Shown here: positions 46,279-55,790 of the stretch, piece by piece
How positions within the stretch are numbered: the first letter of the stretch is position 1
Layout of the letters: the number at the start of each line of letters is the position of its first letter
From: Paenibacillus sp. JJ-223
Lineage (GTDB): Bacteria; Bacillota; Bacilli; Paenibacillales; Paenibacillaceae
Direction of reading: 5' to 3'
NCBI RefSeq assembly: GCF_927798175.1
Contig: NZ_CAKMMP010000001.1
Location: 806,001-870,000 of the forward strand
DNA: 64,000 nt
Translations under genes and position numbers: made by a program
The notes under the pieces: model-generated
Told to the model about the DNA's origin: nothing
Seen by the model: the letters and a program-made list of their open reading frames with translations, nothing else
Databases searched by the model: none

Positions 46279-47100
46279 GTGGTCAGTCATCTTCTGCGCA
46301 AGCCTAATTCAACACAGCAGGAAGGCGTTGTCACAATCGTTCATCAATTGATGACGCAAGACACCGAACTGGAATACGTCGGCTTCAAATTGATTGACCT
46401 CCAAGCGCAAGGGCGCTATGAAGAGTCGCTGACGGATCAGGAATGCTGCATCGTTGCCTTGACAGGCAAGATTACCGTTACCGAAGGAGAACATGTTTTT
46501 GAAGGCATAGGAACGAGAATGGACGTTTTCGAGAAGAAACCGACAGATAGCGTATTCGTATCCGGCGGCAAAAGCTTCGCGATCAAAGCGGCGACCCAAG
46601 CTACCGTTGCTCTGTGTTACGCGCCTGCGCTGCAGCCGCTTCCCACGAAATGGATCAAGGCAGGGGAGGTCGGCGTCGAGCATCGGGGAAAGTATCAGAA
46701 CAAACGCATGGTCCACAATATCTTGCCTGATCATGATCCGACTGCGAGCAGCCTTCTTGTGGTGGAAGTCTATACGGAGGGGGGAAACTTCTCTAGCTAT
46801 CCGCCCCACAAGCATGATCAGGATCGGCTTCCGCATGAATCGTTCCTGGAGGAGACCTACTATCATGAAATCGATCCGCCTGCCGGTTTTTTGTTCCAGC
46901 GGGTGTACACGGATGACCGAACGCTGGATGAGACCATGGCTGTCGAGCATCGGGACGTGGTGATCGTGCCTGCCGGATATCATCCGGTTGGTGTGCCGGA
47001 TGGATATACGTCGTACTATTTGAATGTTATGGCAGGCCCCCAACGGATATGGAAGTTCCACAACGACTCGGATCATGAATGGATTCTGGATCGCAACTAA
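46279..47100 (+). CDS. iolB: 5-deoxy-glucuronate isomerase
   Basis: IolB converts 5-deoxy-D-glucuronic acid to 2-deoxy-5-keto-D-gluconic acid. It has a bicupin fold; likely metal-binding residues are in SSYPPHKHDQDRLPHESFLE and YYHEIDPPAGFLFQRVYTDD. GTG 46279 is the start, with GGGAGGG just upstream. Length 273, normal for IolB. It lies between iolA and iolC with short gaps. Confidence 0.92.
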   Translation: MVSHLLRKPNSTQQEGVVTIVHQLMTQDTELEYVGFKLIDLQAQGRYEESLTDQECCIVALTGKITVTEGEHVFEGIGTRMDVFEKKPTDSVFVSGGKSFAIKAATQATVALCYAPALQPLPTKWIKAGEVGVEHRGKYQNKRMVHNILPDHDPTASSLLVVEVYTEGGNFSSYPPHKHDQDRLPHESFLEETYYHEIDPPAGFLFQRVYTDDRTLDETMAVEHRDVVIVPAGYHPVGVPDGYTSYYLNVMAGPQRIWKFHNDSDHEWILDRN

Positions 47101-47121
47101 CCGAAAAGGAGCGGAAAGAGC

Positions 47122-48111
47122 ATGAACAGTGGAACAAGCGGAGAAAAGAAATATGATTTGATCGCGATCGGAAGAGCCTGCATTGACCTGAATGCTGCAG
47201 AATACAATCGCCCGATGGAGGAAACGATGACCTTCGTCAAGTATGTGGGAGGCTCTCCGGCCAATATCGCGATCGGAGCGTCGCGCCTTGGACTCAAAGC
47301 TGGCTTTATCGGCAAAATTGCCGATGACCAGCATGGCCGCTTTATCCGGAAATACATGAGTGACGCCGGAATCGATACGTCCCGGCTTGTCGTTGACCAG
47401 GAAGGGCATAAGACAGGCCTTGCTTTCACAGAGATCAAGAGCCCCGAGGAATGCAGCATCCTGATGTACCGGGACGACGTAGCGGATTTGTATTTGCGAC
47501 CGGAAGAAGTGGACGAGGAATACATCAAACAGGCGGGCATACTGCTGGTCTCCGGTACGGCGCTGGCTCAAAGCCCTTCCCGGGAGGCGGTCCTCAAAGC
47601 TGTTCGGTTGGCTAAGCGGAACGGAACAAAAGTCGTTTTCGAATTGGACTATCGTCCCTACACGTGGAAAAGCAAAGAAGAGACGTCTGTGTACTACTCG
47701 CTGGTAGCCGAACTATCGGACATTGTCATTGGAACGCGCGATGAATATGACGTGATGGAAGGCCAAGAAGGCGGAATCAACGAAGATACCATTCATGCGC
47801 TGTTCGGTCATCGACCGGAAATCGTGGTTATCAAACACGGGGTCGAAGGCTCCTATGCCTACACCAAATCCGGCGACGTCTTCCGTGCACAGGCATACAA
47901 GACGAAAGTGCTCAAGACGTTTGGTGCCGGCGACTCGTATGCTTCGGCATTCCTGTATGCCCTGATCTCCGGCAAGGACATCGAGACCGCGCTGAAATAC
48001 GGCAGCGCTTCGGCATCCATCGTGGTCAGCAAGCACAGCTCGTCGGAAGCGATGCCAACCGTTAACGAGATTGAAGCACTGATTGCCAATCAGCCTGTCA
48101 TCCATTCCTGA
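47122..48111 (+). CDS. iolC: 5-dehydro-2-deoxygluconokinase
   Basis: A PfkB/ribokinase-family enzyme that phosphorylates 2-deoxy-5-keto-gluconate to give the 6-phosphate, the inducer for IolR. Signatures: IAIGRACIDLNAAEY and VGGSPANIAIGASRLG at the N-terminus, and LKTFGAGDSYASAFLYAL with catalytic Asp near the C-terminus. Length 329; start ATG 47122 after AAAGGAGCGGAAAG. Confidence 0.93.
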   Translation: MNSGTSGEKKYDLIAIGRACIDLNAAEYNRPMEETMTFVKYVGGSPANIAIGASRLGLKAGFIGKIADDQHGRFIRKYMSDAGIDTSRLVVDQEGHKTGLAFTEIKSPEECSILMYRDDVADLYLRPEEVDEEYIKQAGILLVSGTALAQSPSREAVLKAVRLAKRNGTKVVFELDYRPYTWKSKEETSVYYSLVAELSDIVIGTRDEYDVMEGQEGGINEDTIHALFGHRPEIVVIKHGVEGSYAYTKSGDVFRAQAYKTKVLKTFGAGDSYASAFLYALISGKDIETALKYGSASASIVVSKHSSSEAMPTVNEIEALIANQPVIHS

Positions 48112-48148
48112 TATCAGGATAACACTTCAATAAAGGTGGAGTTGAATC

Positions 48149-50062
48149 ATGGGCAACAAGATCAAAATGACAACAGCGCAAGCATTGATCAAATTTCTTA
48201 ACCAGCAGTACATTCATGTCGATGGTCGAGAGACCCCTTTTGTCGAAGGGATATTCACCATCTTTGGCCACGGCAACGTACTGGGGATCGGTCAGGCGCT
48301 GGAGCAGGATGCCGGTCATCTGAAGGTGTATCAGGGCAAGAACGAGCAGGGCATGGCTCACGCGGCAATCGCTTATGCCAAGGAAACCTTGCGGCGAAAA
48401 ATATATGCGGTATCCACCTCATCGGGCCCGGGATCTGCCAATCTGGTAACAGCCGCCGGTACGGCACTTGCCAACAACCTGCCTGTGCTGTTCCTGCCTG
48501 CGGATACGTTTGCAACAAGGCAGCCCGACCCAGTTCTGCAGCAGATCGAGCAGGAATACAGCATGGCCGTCACGACCAACGATGCGCTGCAGCCGGTGTC
48601 CCGCTATTGGGATCGCGTGACGCGTCCGGAGCAGCTGATGAGCGCGTTGATTCGGGGTTTCGAGGTACTGACCGACCCGGTCAAGAGCGGACCTGTCACC
48701 ATCTGCATTTCCCAGGACGTGGAAGGGGAAGCGTTCGAATTCGACGAGACATTTTTTCAGAAGCGCGTTCACTATTTGGATCGATTGCAGCCAAACGAAC
48801 GGGAGCTGCAAGCTGCGGAGCAGCTGATCCGCAGCAGCCGCAAGCCGCTGATTCTGGTCGGCGGAGGCGTAAAATACTCCGGAGCGAGGGAAGAAGTGAT
48901 CGCGTTCTCCAGGAAATACGATATTCCCCTGGTAGAGACGCAGGCAGGCAAATCCGCCGTCGAGAGCACGTTCGAGAACAATCTGGGCGGAATGGGGATT
49001 ACAGGAACACTCGCAGCAAACAAAGCCGCCCGTATAGCCGATCTGGTCATTGGGATCGGGACGCGCTATACCGATTTTGCCACTTCCTCCAAGACGGCGT
49101 TTGATTTTGACCGCACGAAATTTCTGAACATCAATGTGAGCCGGATGCAGGCTTACAAGCTGGACGGCTTACAGGTGGTGGCTGATGCGAAGGAAGCGCT
49201 GACCCAACTGTATGACCGGCTGGATGGGTACATCAGCGAATTCGGACCGATTATTCCAGAGCTGCAGCAGGAATGGGCCGATGAACGCTTACGTCTCTCC
49301 AAAGTGGAATTCAAGCGTACAGGCTTTGTGCCAGAGGTCAAACAGCACTTCACTCAGGAGACGATGAATGAGTATGCCGATGCACTGGCATCGGAATTGC
49401 CGCAAACGACGGCACTGATTACCATTAACGATACGATTGACAAAGACAGCATTATCGTGTCGTCCGCCGGTTCGCTCCCGGGAGATTTGCAGCGGCTTTG
49501 GAAGTCGGAAGTGAGTAATACGTACCATTTGGAATACGGGTATTCCTGCATGGGATATGAAGTATCGGGCGCGCTCGGCATCAAGCTGGCGAATCCCGAC
49601 CGCGAGGTATATTCCATCGTAGGCGACGGCAGCTTCCTTATGCTGCACTCCGAATTGGTCACGGCGATCCAGTATCACCAAAAAATCAACGTCTTGCTGT
49701 TCGACAACGCCGGCTTCGGATGCATCAACAACCTGCAAATGGATCATGGCTCAGGAAGCTATTACTGCGAATTCAGAACACGGGATAACCGGATCATGAA
49801 CATTGATTACGCCAAGATCGCGGAAGCGTATGGAGCAAAGGTCTACCGCGCCAACACCGTGGAAGAGCTGGTAACGGCCTTGGAGGATGCAAAGAAGCAG
49901 CCGAATTCCACCTTGATCGAGATGAAAGTGCTGCCCAAAACGATGACAGATGGCTACGATAGCTGGTGGCATGTCGGAGTGGCAGAAGTATCGGAACGAG
50001 AGGGGATACAGCGTGCATACCAGCGGAAGGTAGACATGTTGAAAAAATCGAAGCAGTATTAA
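48149..50062 (+). CDS. iolD: 3D-(3,5/4)-trihydroxycyclohexane-1,2-dione hydrolase
   Basis: IolD is a thiamine-diphosphate enzyme that opens the ring of the dione to 5-deoxy-glucuronate. The ThDP domain shows GDGSFLMLHSELVTAIQY and LLFDNAGFGCINNLQMDHGS. The N-terminal pyrimidine-binding domain has GIGQALEQDAGHLKVY and NEQGMAHAAIAYAK. At 637 residues it matches the family. ATG 48149 follows AAGGTGGAGTT. Sits between iolC and iolH. Confidence 0.93.
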   Translation: MGNKIKMTTAQALIKFLNQQYIHVDGRETPFVEGIFTIFGHGNVLGIGQALEQDAGHLKVYQGKNEQGMAHAAIAYAKETLRRKIYAVSTSSGPGSANLVTAAGTALANNLPVLFLPADTFATRQPDPVLQQIEQEYSMAVTTNDALQPVSRYWDRVTRPEQLMSALIRGFEVLTDPVKSGPVTICISQDVEGEAFEFDETFFQKRVHYLDRLQPNERELQAAEQLIRSSRKPLILVGGGVKYSGAREEVIAFSRKYDIPLVETQAGKSAVESTFENNLGGMGITGTLAANKAARIADLVIGIGTRYTDFATSSKTAFDFDRTKFLNINVSRMQAYKLDGLQVVADAKEALTQLYDRLDGYISEFGPIIPELQQEWADERLRLSKVEFKRTGFVPEVKQHFTQETMNEYADALASELPQTTALITINDTIDKDSIIVSSAGSLPGDLQRLWKSEVSNTYHLEYGYSCMGYEVSGALGIKLANPDREVYSIVGDGSFLMLHSELVTAIQYHQKINVLLFDNAGFGCINNLQMDHGSGSYYCEFRTRDNRIMNIDYAKIAEAYGAKVYRANTVEELVTALEDAKKQPNSTLIEMKVLPKTMTDGYDSWWHVGVAEVSEREGIQRAYQRKVDMLKKSKQY

Positions 50063-50092
50063 ATCCAATACAGGCAAAGAGGAGGAACAAGC

Positions 50093-50959
50093 ATGAAGCT
50101 GGCATACGATCCGACGCATTTCAGGGATTCCCTTTCGATGGAAGAGATGATTTTCAAGGTCGCCGATCTGGGCTATGAATATATCGAGCTTTCGCCTCGC
50201 GAGGATTTCTGTCCATTTTACAAATATCCCAAGGTGGATAAAGCGAAGATCAAGCAGGTCAAAAAATGGATGAGCGAGGCGGGCCTGAAATTTTCTTCCC
50301 TTCTGCCGCTGTACCACTGGGCCGGACCGGATGAAGAGAGAAGACAGGCGGCCGTTCGGAATTGGAAGCGTGCCATCGAGATCGCCGTTGAGCTGGACGT
50401 GGATTTGATGAATAGCGAATTCAGCGGCTCCAAATATGAACCCTTTATCTGTGAAGAGAAGTTTGTCAAGTCGATGGACGAACTGATCCCGGTCTTCGAG
50501 AAGGAAGGCATTCGCCTTAACCTGCAAGCGCATCCTTATGATTTTATTGAGACCAATACCGGCGCGATCGATATGATCCGTGCGCTTGATCGCCCATGGA
50601 TCAAACTTGTATACTCCGTTGCCCATACGTTCTTCTATGATGACGGCGTAGGCGATATTGCCAAAATGCTGGATGAAGCGGGGGATCTCTTGGATCATGT
50701 GCTGTTTGCGGATACCTTTAATCATAAGGCCGCATACGGATTGCGCTACATTGTCAATCCGCCGGACGCCAAGGTGACGGTGCACCAGCATTTGAACATC
50801 GGTGAAGGCGACGTTGATTTTGATACATTGTTCCGCAAGCTGCGCGAGATGAAGTTTGATGGCATTGCTACGAATGCAGTGTTTGCATATAGCGACAAAC
50901 CGGAAGAATCAAGCGCAATTATGCTGAAAAAAATGAAAGAAGGGCTGGGCCTCGGCTAG
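50093..50959 (+). CDS. iolH: IolH-like sugar phosphate isomerase/epimerase
   Basis: A xylose-isomerase-like TIM-barrel protein, 288 residues. Segments [52 protein letters not shown] and [15 protein letters not shown] are closely like B. subtilis IolH. The exact reaction of IolH is not settled. Metal-site residues (Glu, His, Asp) are retained. ATG 50093 after GAGGAGGAA. Located between iolD and iolJ. Confidence 0.9.
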   Translation: MKLAYDPTHFRDSLSMEEMIFKVADLGYEYIELSPREDFCPFYKYPKVDKAKIKQVKKWMSEAGLKFSSLLPLYHWAGPDEERRQAAVRNWKRAIEIAVELDVDLMNSEFSGSKYEPFICEEKFVKSMDELIPVFEKEGIRLNLQAHPYDFIETNTGAIDMIRALDRPWIKLVYSVAHTFFYDDGVGDIAKMLDEAGDLLDHVLFADTFNHKAAYGLRYIVNPPDAKVTVHQHLNIGEGDVDFDTLFRKLREMKFDGIATNAVFAYSDKPEESSAIMLKKMKEGLGLG

Positions 50960-50986
50960 CAAAGAGAGTGATGGGAGGTGATGGTC

Positions 50987-51859
50987 ATGCCCTTGGTATC
51001 CATGAAGGAAATGCTGCAGAAAGCAAAAGAGGAGAATTACGGTGTCGGCCAATTCAATGTAAACGGTCTATCCTGGGTTCATGCCATTCTGGATGCGGCG
51101 CAGCAGGAAGAGGCGCCGGTCATTGTAGCGGCATCGGATCGGCTCATTGATTTTCTGGGCGGTTACCGGACTGTTGCAGCAATGGTAAGTGTGCTGGTTG
51201 AAGAGAAAAAGATTCAGGTACCCGTAGCCCTTCATCTCGACCATGGCAAGACGGTCGAGAACTGTCTGCGCGCCATTGACGCGGGGTTTACTTCCGTCAT
51301 GTTCGACGGGTCCCATGGTCCAATCGAGGACAATATACGAGATACGAAAAAAGTCACAGCATATGCAGCCACCAAAGGCGTTTCCGTCGAAGCCGAGGTT
51401 GGCACTGTGGGCGGCATGGAAGATGGCCTGATCGGCGGCATCCAATATGCGGACCCGAATGAATGCAAACGGATCGTGGAGGAAACAGGCATTGATGCTC
51501 TTGCGGCTGCCCTAGGATCCGTCCACGGCAGATATGTCGGGGAGCCAAAGCTTGGCTTCTCAGAGATGGAAGTGATATCCGGAATGGTGGGTATTCCGCT
51601 TGTACTGCACGGCGCCTCAGGCATTCCGCGGCACCAATTGCAGCGAGCAATCCAACTGGGTCATGCCAAAGTGAACATCAACACCGAATGCGTCACAACT
51701 TGGTCTCATCAGCTGCGTAAGACTCTTGCAGCGGATACGGAAACAACGGAACCGCGGACCATTTTGACGCCTGCCAGAGAAGCCATTCGAGAAACGGTGC
51801 GCTCCAAAATCCGGGAATTCGGTTCCAGCGGCAAAGCACTCAGCTTGAAAACCAAATAA
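50987..51859 (+). CDS. iolJ: 6-phospho-5-dehydro-2-deoxy-gluconate aldolase
   Basis: A class II zinc aldolase that splits the phosphorylated keto-deoxy-gluconate into dihydroxyacetone phosphate and malonic semialdehyde. Typical motifs: YGVGQFNVNGLSWVHAIL, HLDHGKTVENCLRAID (zinc His and catalytic Asp), SVEAEVGTVGGMEDG, LAAALGSVHGRYVGEPKLG and LVLHGASGIP. ATG 50987 is nine bases after GGGAGG; two in-frame codons lie slightly upstream. About 290 residues. Last gene of the operon, followed by a terminator. Confidence 0.93.
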   Translation: MPLVSMKEMLQKAKEENYGVGQFNVNGLSWVHAILDAAQQEEAPVIVAASDRLIDFLGGYRTVAAMVSVLVEEKKIQVPVALHLDHGKTVENCLRAIDAGFTSVMFDGSHGPIEDNIRDTKKVTAYAATKGVSVEAEVGTVGGMEDGLIGGIQYADPNECKRIVEETGIDALAAALGSVHGRYVGEPKLGFSEMEVISGMVGIPLVLHGASGIPRHQLQRAIQLGHAKVNINTECVTTWSHQLRKTLAADTETTEPRTILTPAREAIRETVRSKIREFGSSGKALSLKTK

Positions 51860-51868
51860 CGGCCAATA

Positions 51869-51919
51869 AAAAAGCAGCACGTTCCACTCTGTGCCAAACA
51901 GAGAAATGGTGCTGCTTTT
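51869..51919. terminator. Bidirectional terminator between iolJ and the second DeoR gene
   Basis: AAAAAGCAGCAC at 51869-51880 pairs with GTGCTGCTTTT at 51909-51919. T and A runs at either side suit both convergent genes. Confidence 0.75.
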
Positions 51920-51931
51920 GGGTTTCGGTCG

Positions 51932-52684
51932 TTATGGTGTCACGATGGTGATCCCGTGTTCTGATGCGTATTGCTGGTAGGTTATGTTTGGCACGCTATT
52001 GGTGATCAGGTAGTCAATGTCGCTGAGGGAACAGTACGTCGTGATCGCGTATTTGTCGAATTTGCTGTCATCAATCATCAGGTACACGTTCAGGCTCTTT
52101 TCCACAACCGTGCTTTTAATGTCGGTCTCCAGCGGAGACGAGTTGGTTACACCGTTTGTAATCGAAATCCCCGTGGACGCTACGAATGCTTTGTTAATAT
52201 TATACTTCTTAAGAAGCTCGATGCTTTGGAACCCGACAAAAGAATTCGTTTTGCGTTCAAGCATGCCGCCGGTTGAAAAGATGGAAAGGGAAGGATACGG
52301 CTTGGCTTCATGAATAAAATCGAAATTGTTGGTGACAATCGTGAGCTGCTTGTGATGAATGTAGGGAAGAAGCTCCAGAGTCGTCGTACCCGAATCGACA
52401 AAAATAACGTCGCCGTCCTCCACGAACTGGGAAGCCAGCTTGCCGATTTCCTGCTTCTTGGTCAAGTTTTGGTCACGACGTTCATTGAAGACAACAAGCT
52501 TGGAATGATTGACAGATACCCCGCCGTACACTTTTTTTATTATTCCGGAATCTACCAGGGATTGAACATCCCGGCGAATCGTATTTTTGGATACCCCAAA
52601 ATGCTCGACCAATTCCTCAAGGGATACTGATTCATGCTCAAAAACGTATTCTTTAATCTGATTGATGCGTTGGGATTTGATCAT
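51932..52684 (-). CDS. Second DeoR-family (IolR-like) regulator
   Basis: A 250-residue DeoR regulator: helix-turn-helix [20 protein letters not shown] and effector motif VIFVDSGTTTLELLPYI. It is clearly a paralogue of iolR at 42799 (VYGGVSVNHSKL versus [28 protein letters not shown] versus [17 protein letters not shown]). It faces away from the iol operon's end. It may add a second effector input or control another sugar pathway. ATG 52684. Confidence 0.87.
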   Translation of the reverse strand: MIKSQRINQIKEYVFEHESVSLEELVEHFGVSKNTIRRDVQSLVDSGIIKKVYGGVSVNHSKLVVFNERRDQNLTKKQEIGKLASQFVEDGDVIFVDSGTTTLELLPYIHHKQLTIVTNNFDFIHEAKPYPSLSIFSTGGMLERKTNSFVGFQSIELLKKYNINKAFVASTGISITNGVTNSSPLETDIKSTVVEKSLNVYLMIDDSKFDKYAITTYCSLSDIDYLITNSVPNITYQQYASEHGITIVTP

Positions 52685-52931
52685 TTGTTGATTCTCCTAA
52701 TGATATTTTTAGTTAAACTTCTGATCAGAATGGTTAAATTCATTGTAATCGACGTGGGGTGAAAAATCCACATGGAATCACCGTCTACCGCACGGATCTC
52801 GGGGAGAAATCAGCAGATTGTAAGGTGCAGCTGATGTACCGGAATGGCTGAAGGGGACTTCTTTCGGAGTTTATCGGCAGGTTGGTTTCCATGATTTGTA
52901 ACACCTTCTTAAATGTTTGCTGGGTTTCCCA

Positions 52932-53069
52932 CGCACTTGAACTTAAAGTTTAAGGTCGGCGCATATACAAACGATTCTGATCGAATACAAACTAAAAAAG
53001 CAAGCTCTTCTTGATCAAAGAGTTTGCTTTTTTCTATCGAACCGCTAACCTACAACCCACGTTAAAATC
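52932..53069 (+). repeat. Duplicated 3' end and terminator of the MdaB-like gene
   Basis: CGCACTTGAACTTAAAGTTTA (encoding ALELKV and stop) and the following 110 bases are closely repeated at 55017-55156, including the terminator and TTAAAATC. The coding part upstream of it has been lost or is unrecognisable. Confidence 0.65.
52993..53034 (+). terminator. Terminator in the duplicated tail
   Basis: AAAAAAGCAAGCTCTT pairs with AAAGAGTTTGCTTTTTT across a short loop. Confidence 0.65.
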
Positions 53070-53097
53070 GTTGTTGCAGCAAGCAATCAGTTTCGAG

Positions 53098-53195
53098 GGA
53101 CAAGAACATGTTCCTATTATCGATTAGGCATATATCTAATCGATATCTCGCTCTTCGATTCACTTAACTAACAGGCAGGATATTCTAAGATCAAT
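53098..53195. repeat. Dispersed palindromic repeat, copy B
   Basis: GGACAAGAACATGTTCC, then TATCGATTAG...CTAATCGATA and CACTTAACTAACAGGCAGGAT. The order and spacing match copy A at 1221. Confidence 0.6.
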
Positions 53196-53378
53196 CGTGG
53201 TGAACCTTATCATAGGTGAGGCGATTTTTGGCGCTACTGTAAGAGTGCTGAAGACCGCCCGATTCGGATGTTGGAAGAAACAAGAACAATCTCACCTACG
53301 AGTTGCTGACCATCAGGCTCAAGTGGATGAGATTGTCGTATATTAGATTAGTCAACAAAAAATTGCTATTCGAAAAAA

Positions 53379-53406
53379 AGCACCGGCCGTTTATAGGCCG
53401 GTGCTT
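53379..53406 (-). terminator. Terminator of the MmyB-like regulator gene
   Basis: AAGCACCGGCC pairs with GGCCGGTGCTT; on the minus strand a run of Ts follows (53373-53379). Confidence 0.75.
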
Positions 53407-53421
53407 AAACAACTTTGCTGT

Positions 53422-54276
53422 TTATTGCTTAACCGTCATTTCCTCCGCGAGTTGGGCTAGGCGTTCAGCCGAGCCATCCTGCAGATCAGGCGTATAAGCA
53501 TGCAGGAACTGCCCGCTTCCGTTCTGAACTGGCAAGACAAGCGTTGACAGGTTCAGTAATCCAGCCCGCGGATGCGTAATCGCTTGCGGGTGCTTGCTCG
53601 TGCAACGAACCTCGTAGTTCTCCCACATGGTTGCAAACTCGGGGCAACTCTCCTTCATTTCCACGATGAACTCCGTATACCAAGTATCTTCGAGATTCTG
53701 GCTGTACATCACGCGGAAGTGGCCGAGCAGAGATGCAGCCAAGTCTTCCCAGTCGATGAACATCGTTCTGTAGGATGACAGCATGAATATGCGCCAAATC
53801 ATATTGCGTTCGCGGCTGTTGGCCGTACCGAAAGGGCCGAATACGGAGAGAGCCAGACGATTCCAAGTCAGTACATTCATTTTCGCGTCGGTAATGTAAG
53901 CGGGGCAGAGCGGCATCTGATCCAATAAATAGTTCAGCGGAGAAGACACCGCGGGTTCCTCTTCCTTCGGAATGAAGGCGTTTTGGCGAGGATTTGCAAG
54001 GAAATGGAGATGGTGATGCTCGTCTTGGTCAAGGCGAAGAACGCGAGCCAGACTGTCCAGCACCTGGTCGGAAACGTTGATATCACGTCCCTGCTCCAAA
54101 GAGGTATACCAAGGCAGCGAAATCCCGGCAAGCGCTGAAACTTCTTCGCGCCTGAGTCCTTTCGTTCGTCTTCTCGTAAATTCGGTGTGTGGCAGGCCCG
54201 CTTCTTCCGGCGAGAGCCGAAGCCGTCGCGTACGAAGAAATTGCCCGAGCTCCTGACGGCGTTGATCGTCGCTCAT
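53422..54276 (-). CDS. XRE-family regulator with MmyB-like ligand domain
   Basis: The N-terminal helix-turn-helix (residues about 5-75) reads LGQFLRTRRLRLSPEEAGLP and VSALAGISLPWYTSLEQGRD. The C-terminal MmyB-like domain, PAS-like and able to bind a small ligand such as a fatty acid, covers residues 105-265, with NVLTWNRLALSVFG and CTSKHPQAITHPRAGLLNLS. ATG 54276 follows AAAGGAG. It is divergent from an oxidoreductase gene and probably regulates it; such regulator-reductase pairs are common. Confidence 0.87.
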   Translation of the reverse strand: MSDDQRRQELGQFLRTRRLRLSPEEAGLPHTEFTRRRTKGLRREEVSALAGISLPWYTSLEQGRDINVSDQVLDSLARVLRLDQDEHHHLHFLANPRQNAFIPKEEEPAVSSPLNYLLDQMPLCPAYITDAKMNVLTWNRLALSVFGPFGTANSRERNMIWRIFMLSSYRTMFIDWEDLAASLLGHFRVMYSQNLEDTWYTEFIVEMKESCPEFATMWENYEVRCTSKHPQAITHPRAGLLNLSTLVLPVQNGSGQFLHAYTPDLQDGSAERLAQLAEEMTVKQ

Positions 54277-54474
54277 AGCAGAACGCTCCTTTCAAGCTGA
54301 TACTCTCAGTATTAGGATTGCGAAATATAGAATCGCGAATAACGTTAGGGGGAACAATGATATAAACACAGTTCTTCTTGGATGAACCGAATCAAGTTAA
54401 GATAAAGCCATCACTTATTATGCTTCAATTTTAACACATTCACAAATCTAAAGAGATTAAAGGAGAAAATCATC

Positions 54475-55038
54475 ATGAATAATATCTTAATTATTAACGG
54501 TCATCAGTTCTACCCCTATTCGCAAGGAAGATTGAATAAAACGTTGGTTGACGAGATGATTTCCAACTTGTCGGAAAAATACAACATAAAAACGACGGTT
54601 GTTCAAGACGGCTACGATATCAAAGAAGAACAGCAGAAATTCAAGTGGGCCCACACGATTATTTTTCAAACTCCAATTTACTGGTTCTCATTGCCTACGC
54701 TATTCAAAAAGTATATCGATGAAGTCTATGAATATGGCGTGATGTTCCAAGGAGCCGAAAAGTATGGGCAAGGCGGACTGTTGAAAGGGAAGAAGTACAT
54801 GATCTCCACGACTTGGAATGCTCCGGAGAGCGAATTTAACAACTCGGAAGGCTTCTTCAAAGGGTTGGATTTGGAAGGGACATTGGAGCACATTCACGCA
54901 ACTCAACGCTTCATTGGCATGGAGCCGTTGGCAAGTTTCAGCATTCACGATGTGATCACGAATCCGGATATCGAACAACATATCGCCAAGCTTCGCAGAC
55001 ATTTGAATCAAGTTTTCGCACTTGAACTTAAAGTTTAA
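54475..55038 (+). CDS. NAD(P)H-dependent oxidoreductase (MdaB/flavodoxin-like)
   Basis: A 187-residue flavodoxin-like quinone reductase. FMN-site segments: ILIINGHQFYPYSQGRLN at the start, then FQTPIYWFSLPTLFKKYIDE and MISTTWNAPESEFN. The family (modulator of drug activity B) reduces quinones in the cytoplasm in two-electron steps. ATG 54475 follows AAAGGAGAAAA. Adjacent to the divergent MmyB-like regulator, which is its likely controller. Confidence 0.88.
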   Translation: MNNILIINGHQFYPYSQGRLNKTLVDEMISNLSEKYNIKTTVVQDGYDIKEEQQKFKWAHTIIFQTPIYWFSLPTLFKKYIDEVYEYGVMFQGAEKYGQGGLLKGKKYMISTTWNAPESEFNNSEGFFKGLDLEGTLEHIHATQRFIGMEPLASFSIHDVITNPDIEQHIAKLRRHLNQVFALELKV

Positions 55039-55077
55039 GGTCAGCTTATACAATCGATTCTGATCGAATACAAACGC

Positions 55078-55120
55078 AAAAAGGCAACCTCTTCTTGATT
55101 CCGAGGGGTTGCCTTTTTTT
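55078..55120 (+). terminator. Terminator of the MdaB-like gene
   Basis: AAAAAGGCAACC at 55078-55089 pairs with GGTTGCCTTTTT from 55107, ending in a T run. Confidence 0.8.
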
Positions 55121-55423
55121 CTTTCGGACCGCTACCGTACAAGCCACCTTAAAATCCATACAAACAACCAGCCCAAGCCAAGGATAAATCATAGTCAGAT
55201 TGCCGATTTTATAAATACCTAAAGAAAGTGTAGAATACTTTGATGATGCTTCCAGTTGAATAAGTTTTACAACCTATTTCATTTTACTTTTGAAAATTAG
55301 GTGAAACTATCTATGACTGAGTGAACATCAACGAAATTGATTATTTTTAAATAGATCATTAAGATAAGAGACATTGTCAGCGATGCTTTCCAGACGTTAG
55401 TAATTTAAGAGACGAGGATCAAA
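55121..55423. other. Intergenic stretch before the truncated response regulator
   Basis: AT-rich with no gene. It may carry the old promoter of the truncated regulator. Confidence 0.4.
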
Positions 55424-55577
55424 ATGAACAAAGCAAAAATTCTAATCATTGAAGATGACGCACCTATTGCAGATTTACTTTCATACGGCCTTTCTATAGA
55501 GGGGTATCAAACACGTATCGCATCAAATGGAGCAGATGGAATACAAGCGATACAATCATTTCAACCTGATTTATTAT
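55424..55577 (+). pseudogene. Truncated response regulator (receiver fragment)
   Basis: The start, MNKAKILIIEDDAPIADLLS and GYQTRIASNGADGIQAI, is a typical OmpR-type receiver; after FQPDLL the sequence runs straight into palindromic repeat copy C and hits a stop at 55609. The phospho-acceptor Asp, the rest of the receiver and the DNA-binding domain are gone. The break coincides with the repeat. Confidence 0.75.
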
Positions 55578-55581
55578 CGAA

Positions 55582-55690
55582 GGACATGAACTTGTACCGA
55601 TTGCCGTAAAGGACAAGAACATAATCCGATTACCGATTAGATAAGCATCAATCTACATTTCACTGCACTAATTCATTAAACTAACGGGCA
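55582..55690. repeat. Dispersed palindromic repeat, copy C
   Basis: Two core units, GGACATGAAC at 55582 and GGACAAGAAC at 55611, are followed by CCGATTAGATAAGC and ATTCATTAAACTAACGGGCAG as in copy A. Confidence 0.6.
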
Positions 55691-55790
55691 GTTTATTACA
55701 GCAAATATTACGAAACCGAACAACATCCTGCGAGTTATGACTGACTAATTGCCATCCCCTAAGGGGCTCTTTTTTATTTAATCTTTTTTC

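Larger units (their letters stand above)
52685..53372. other. Intergenic stretch with a duplicated gene tail and repeat copy B
   Basis: No intact gene. It includes a copy (52932-53069) of the end and terminator of the oxidoreductase gene at 54475 and palindromic repeat copy B at 53098-53195. A short plus-strand frame at 53303 lacks family features. Confidence 0.5.

Noticed and set aside
53303..53497. Plus-strand frame of 64 codons over the MmyB gene terminator
   Set aside because: It runs through a terminator stem and antisense to a well-supported gene; no ribosome site.
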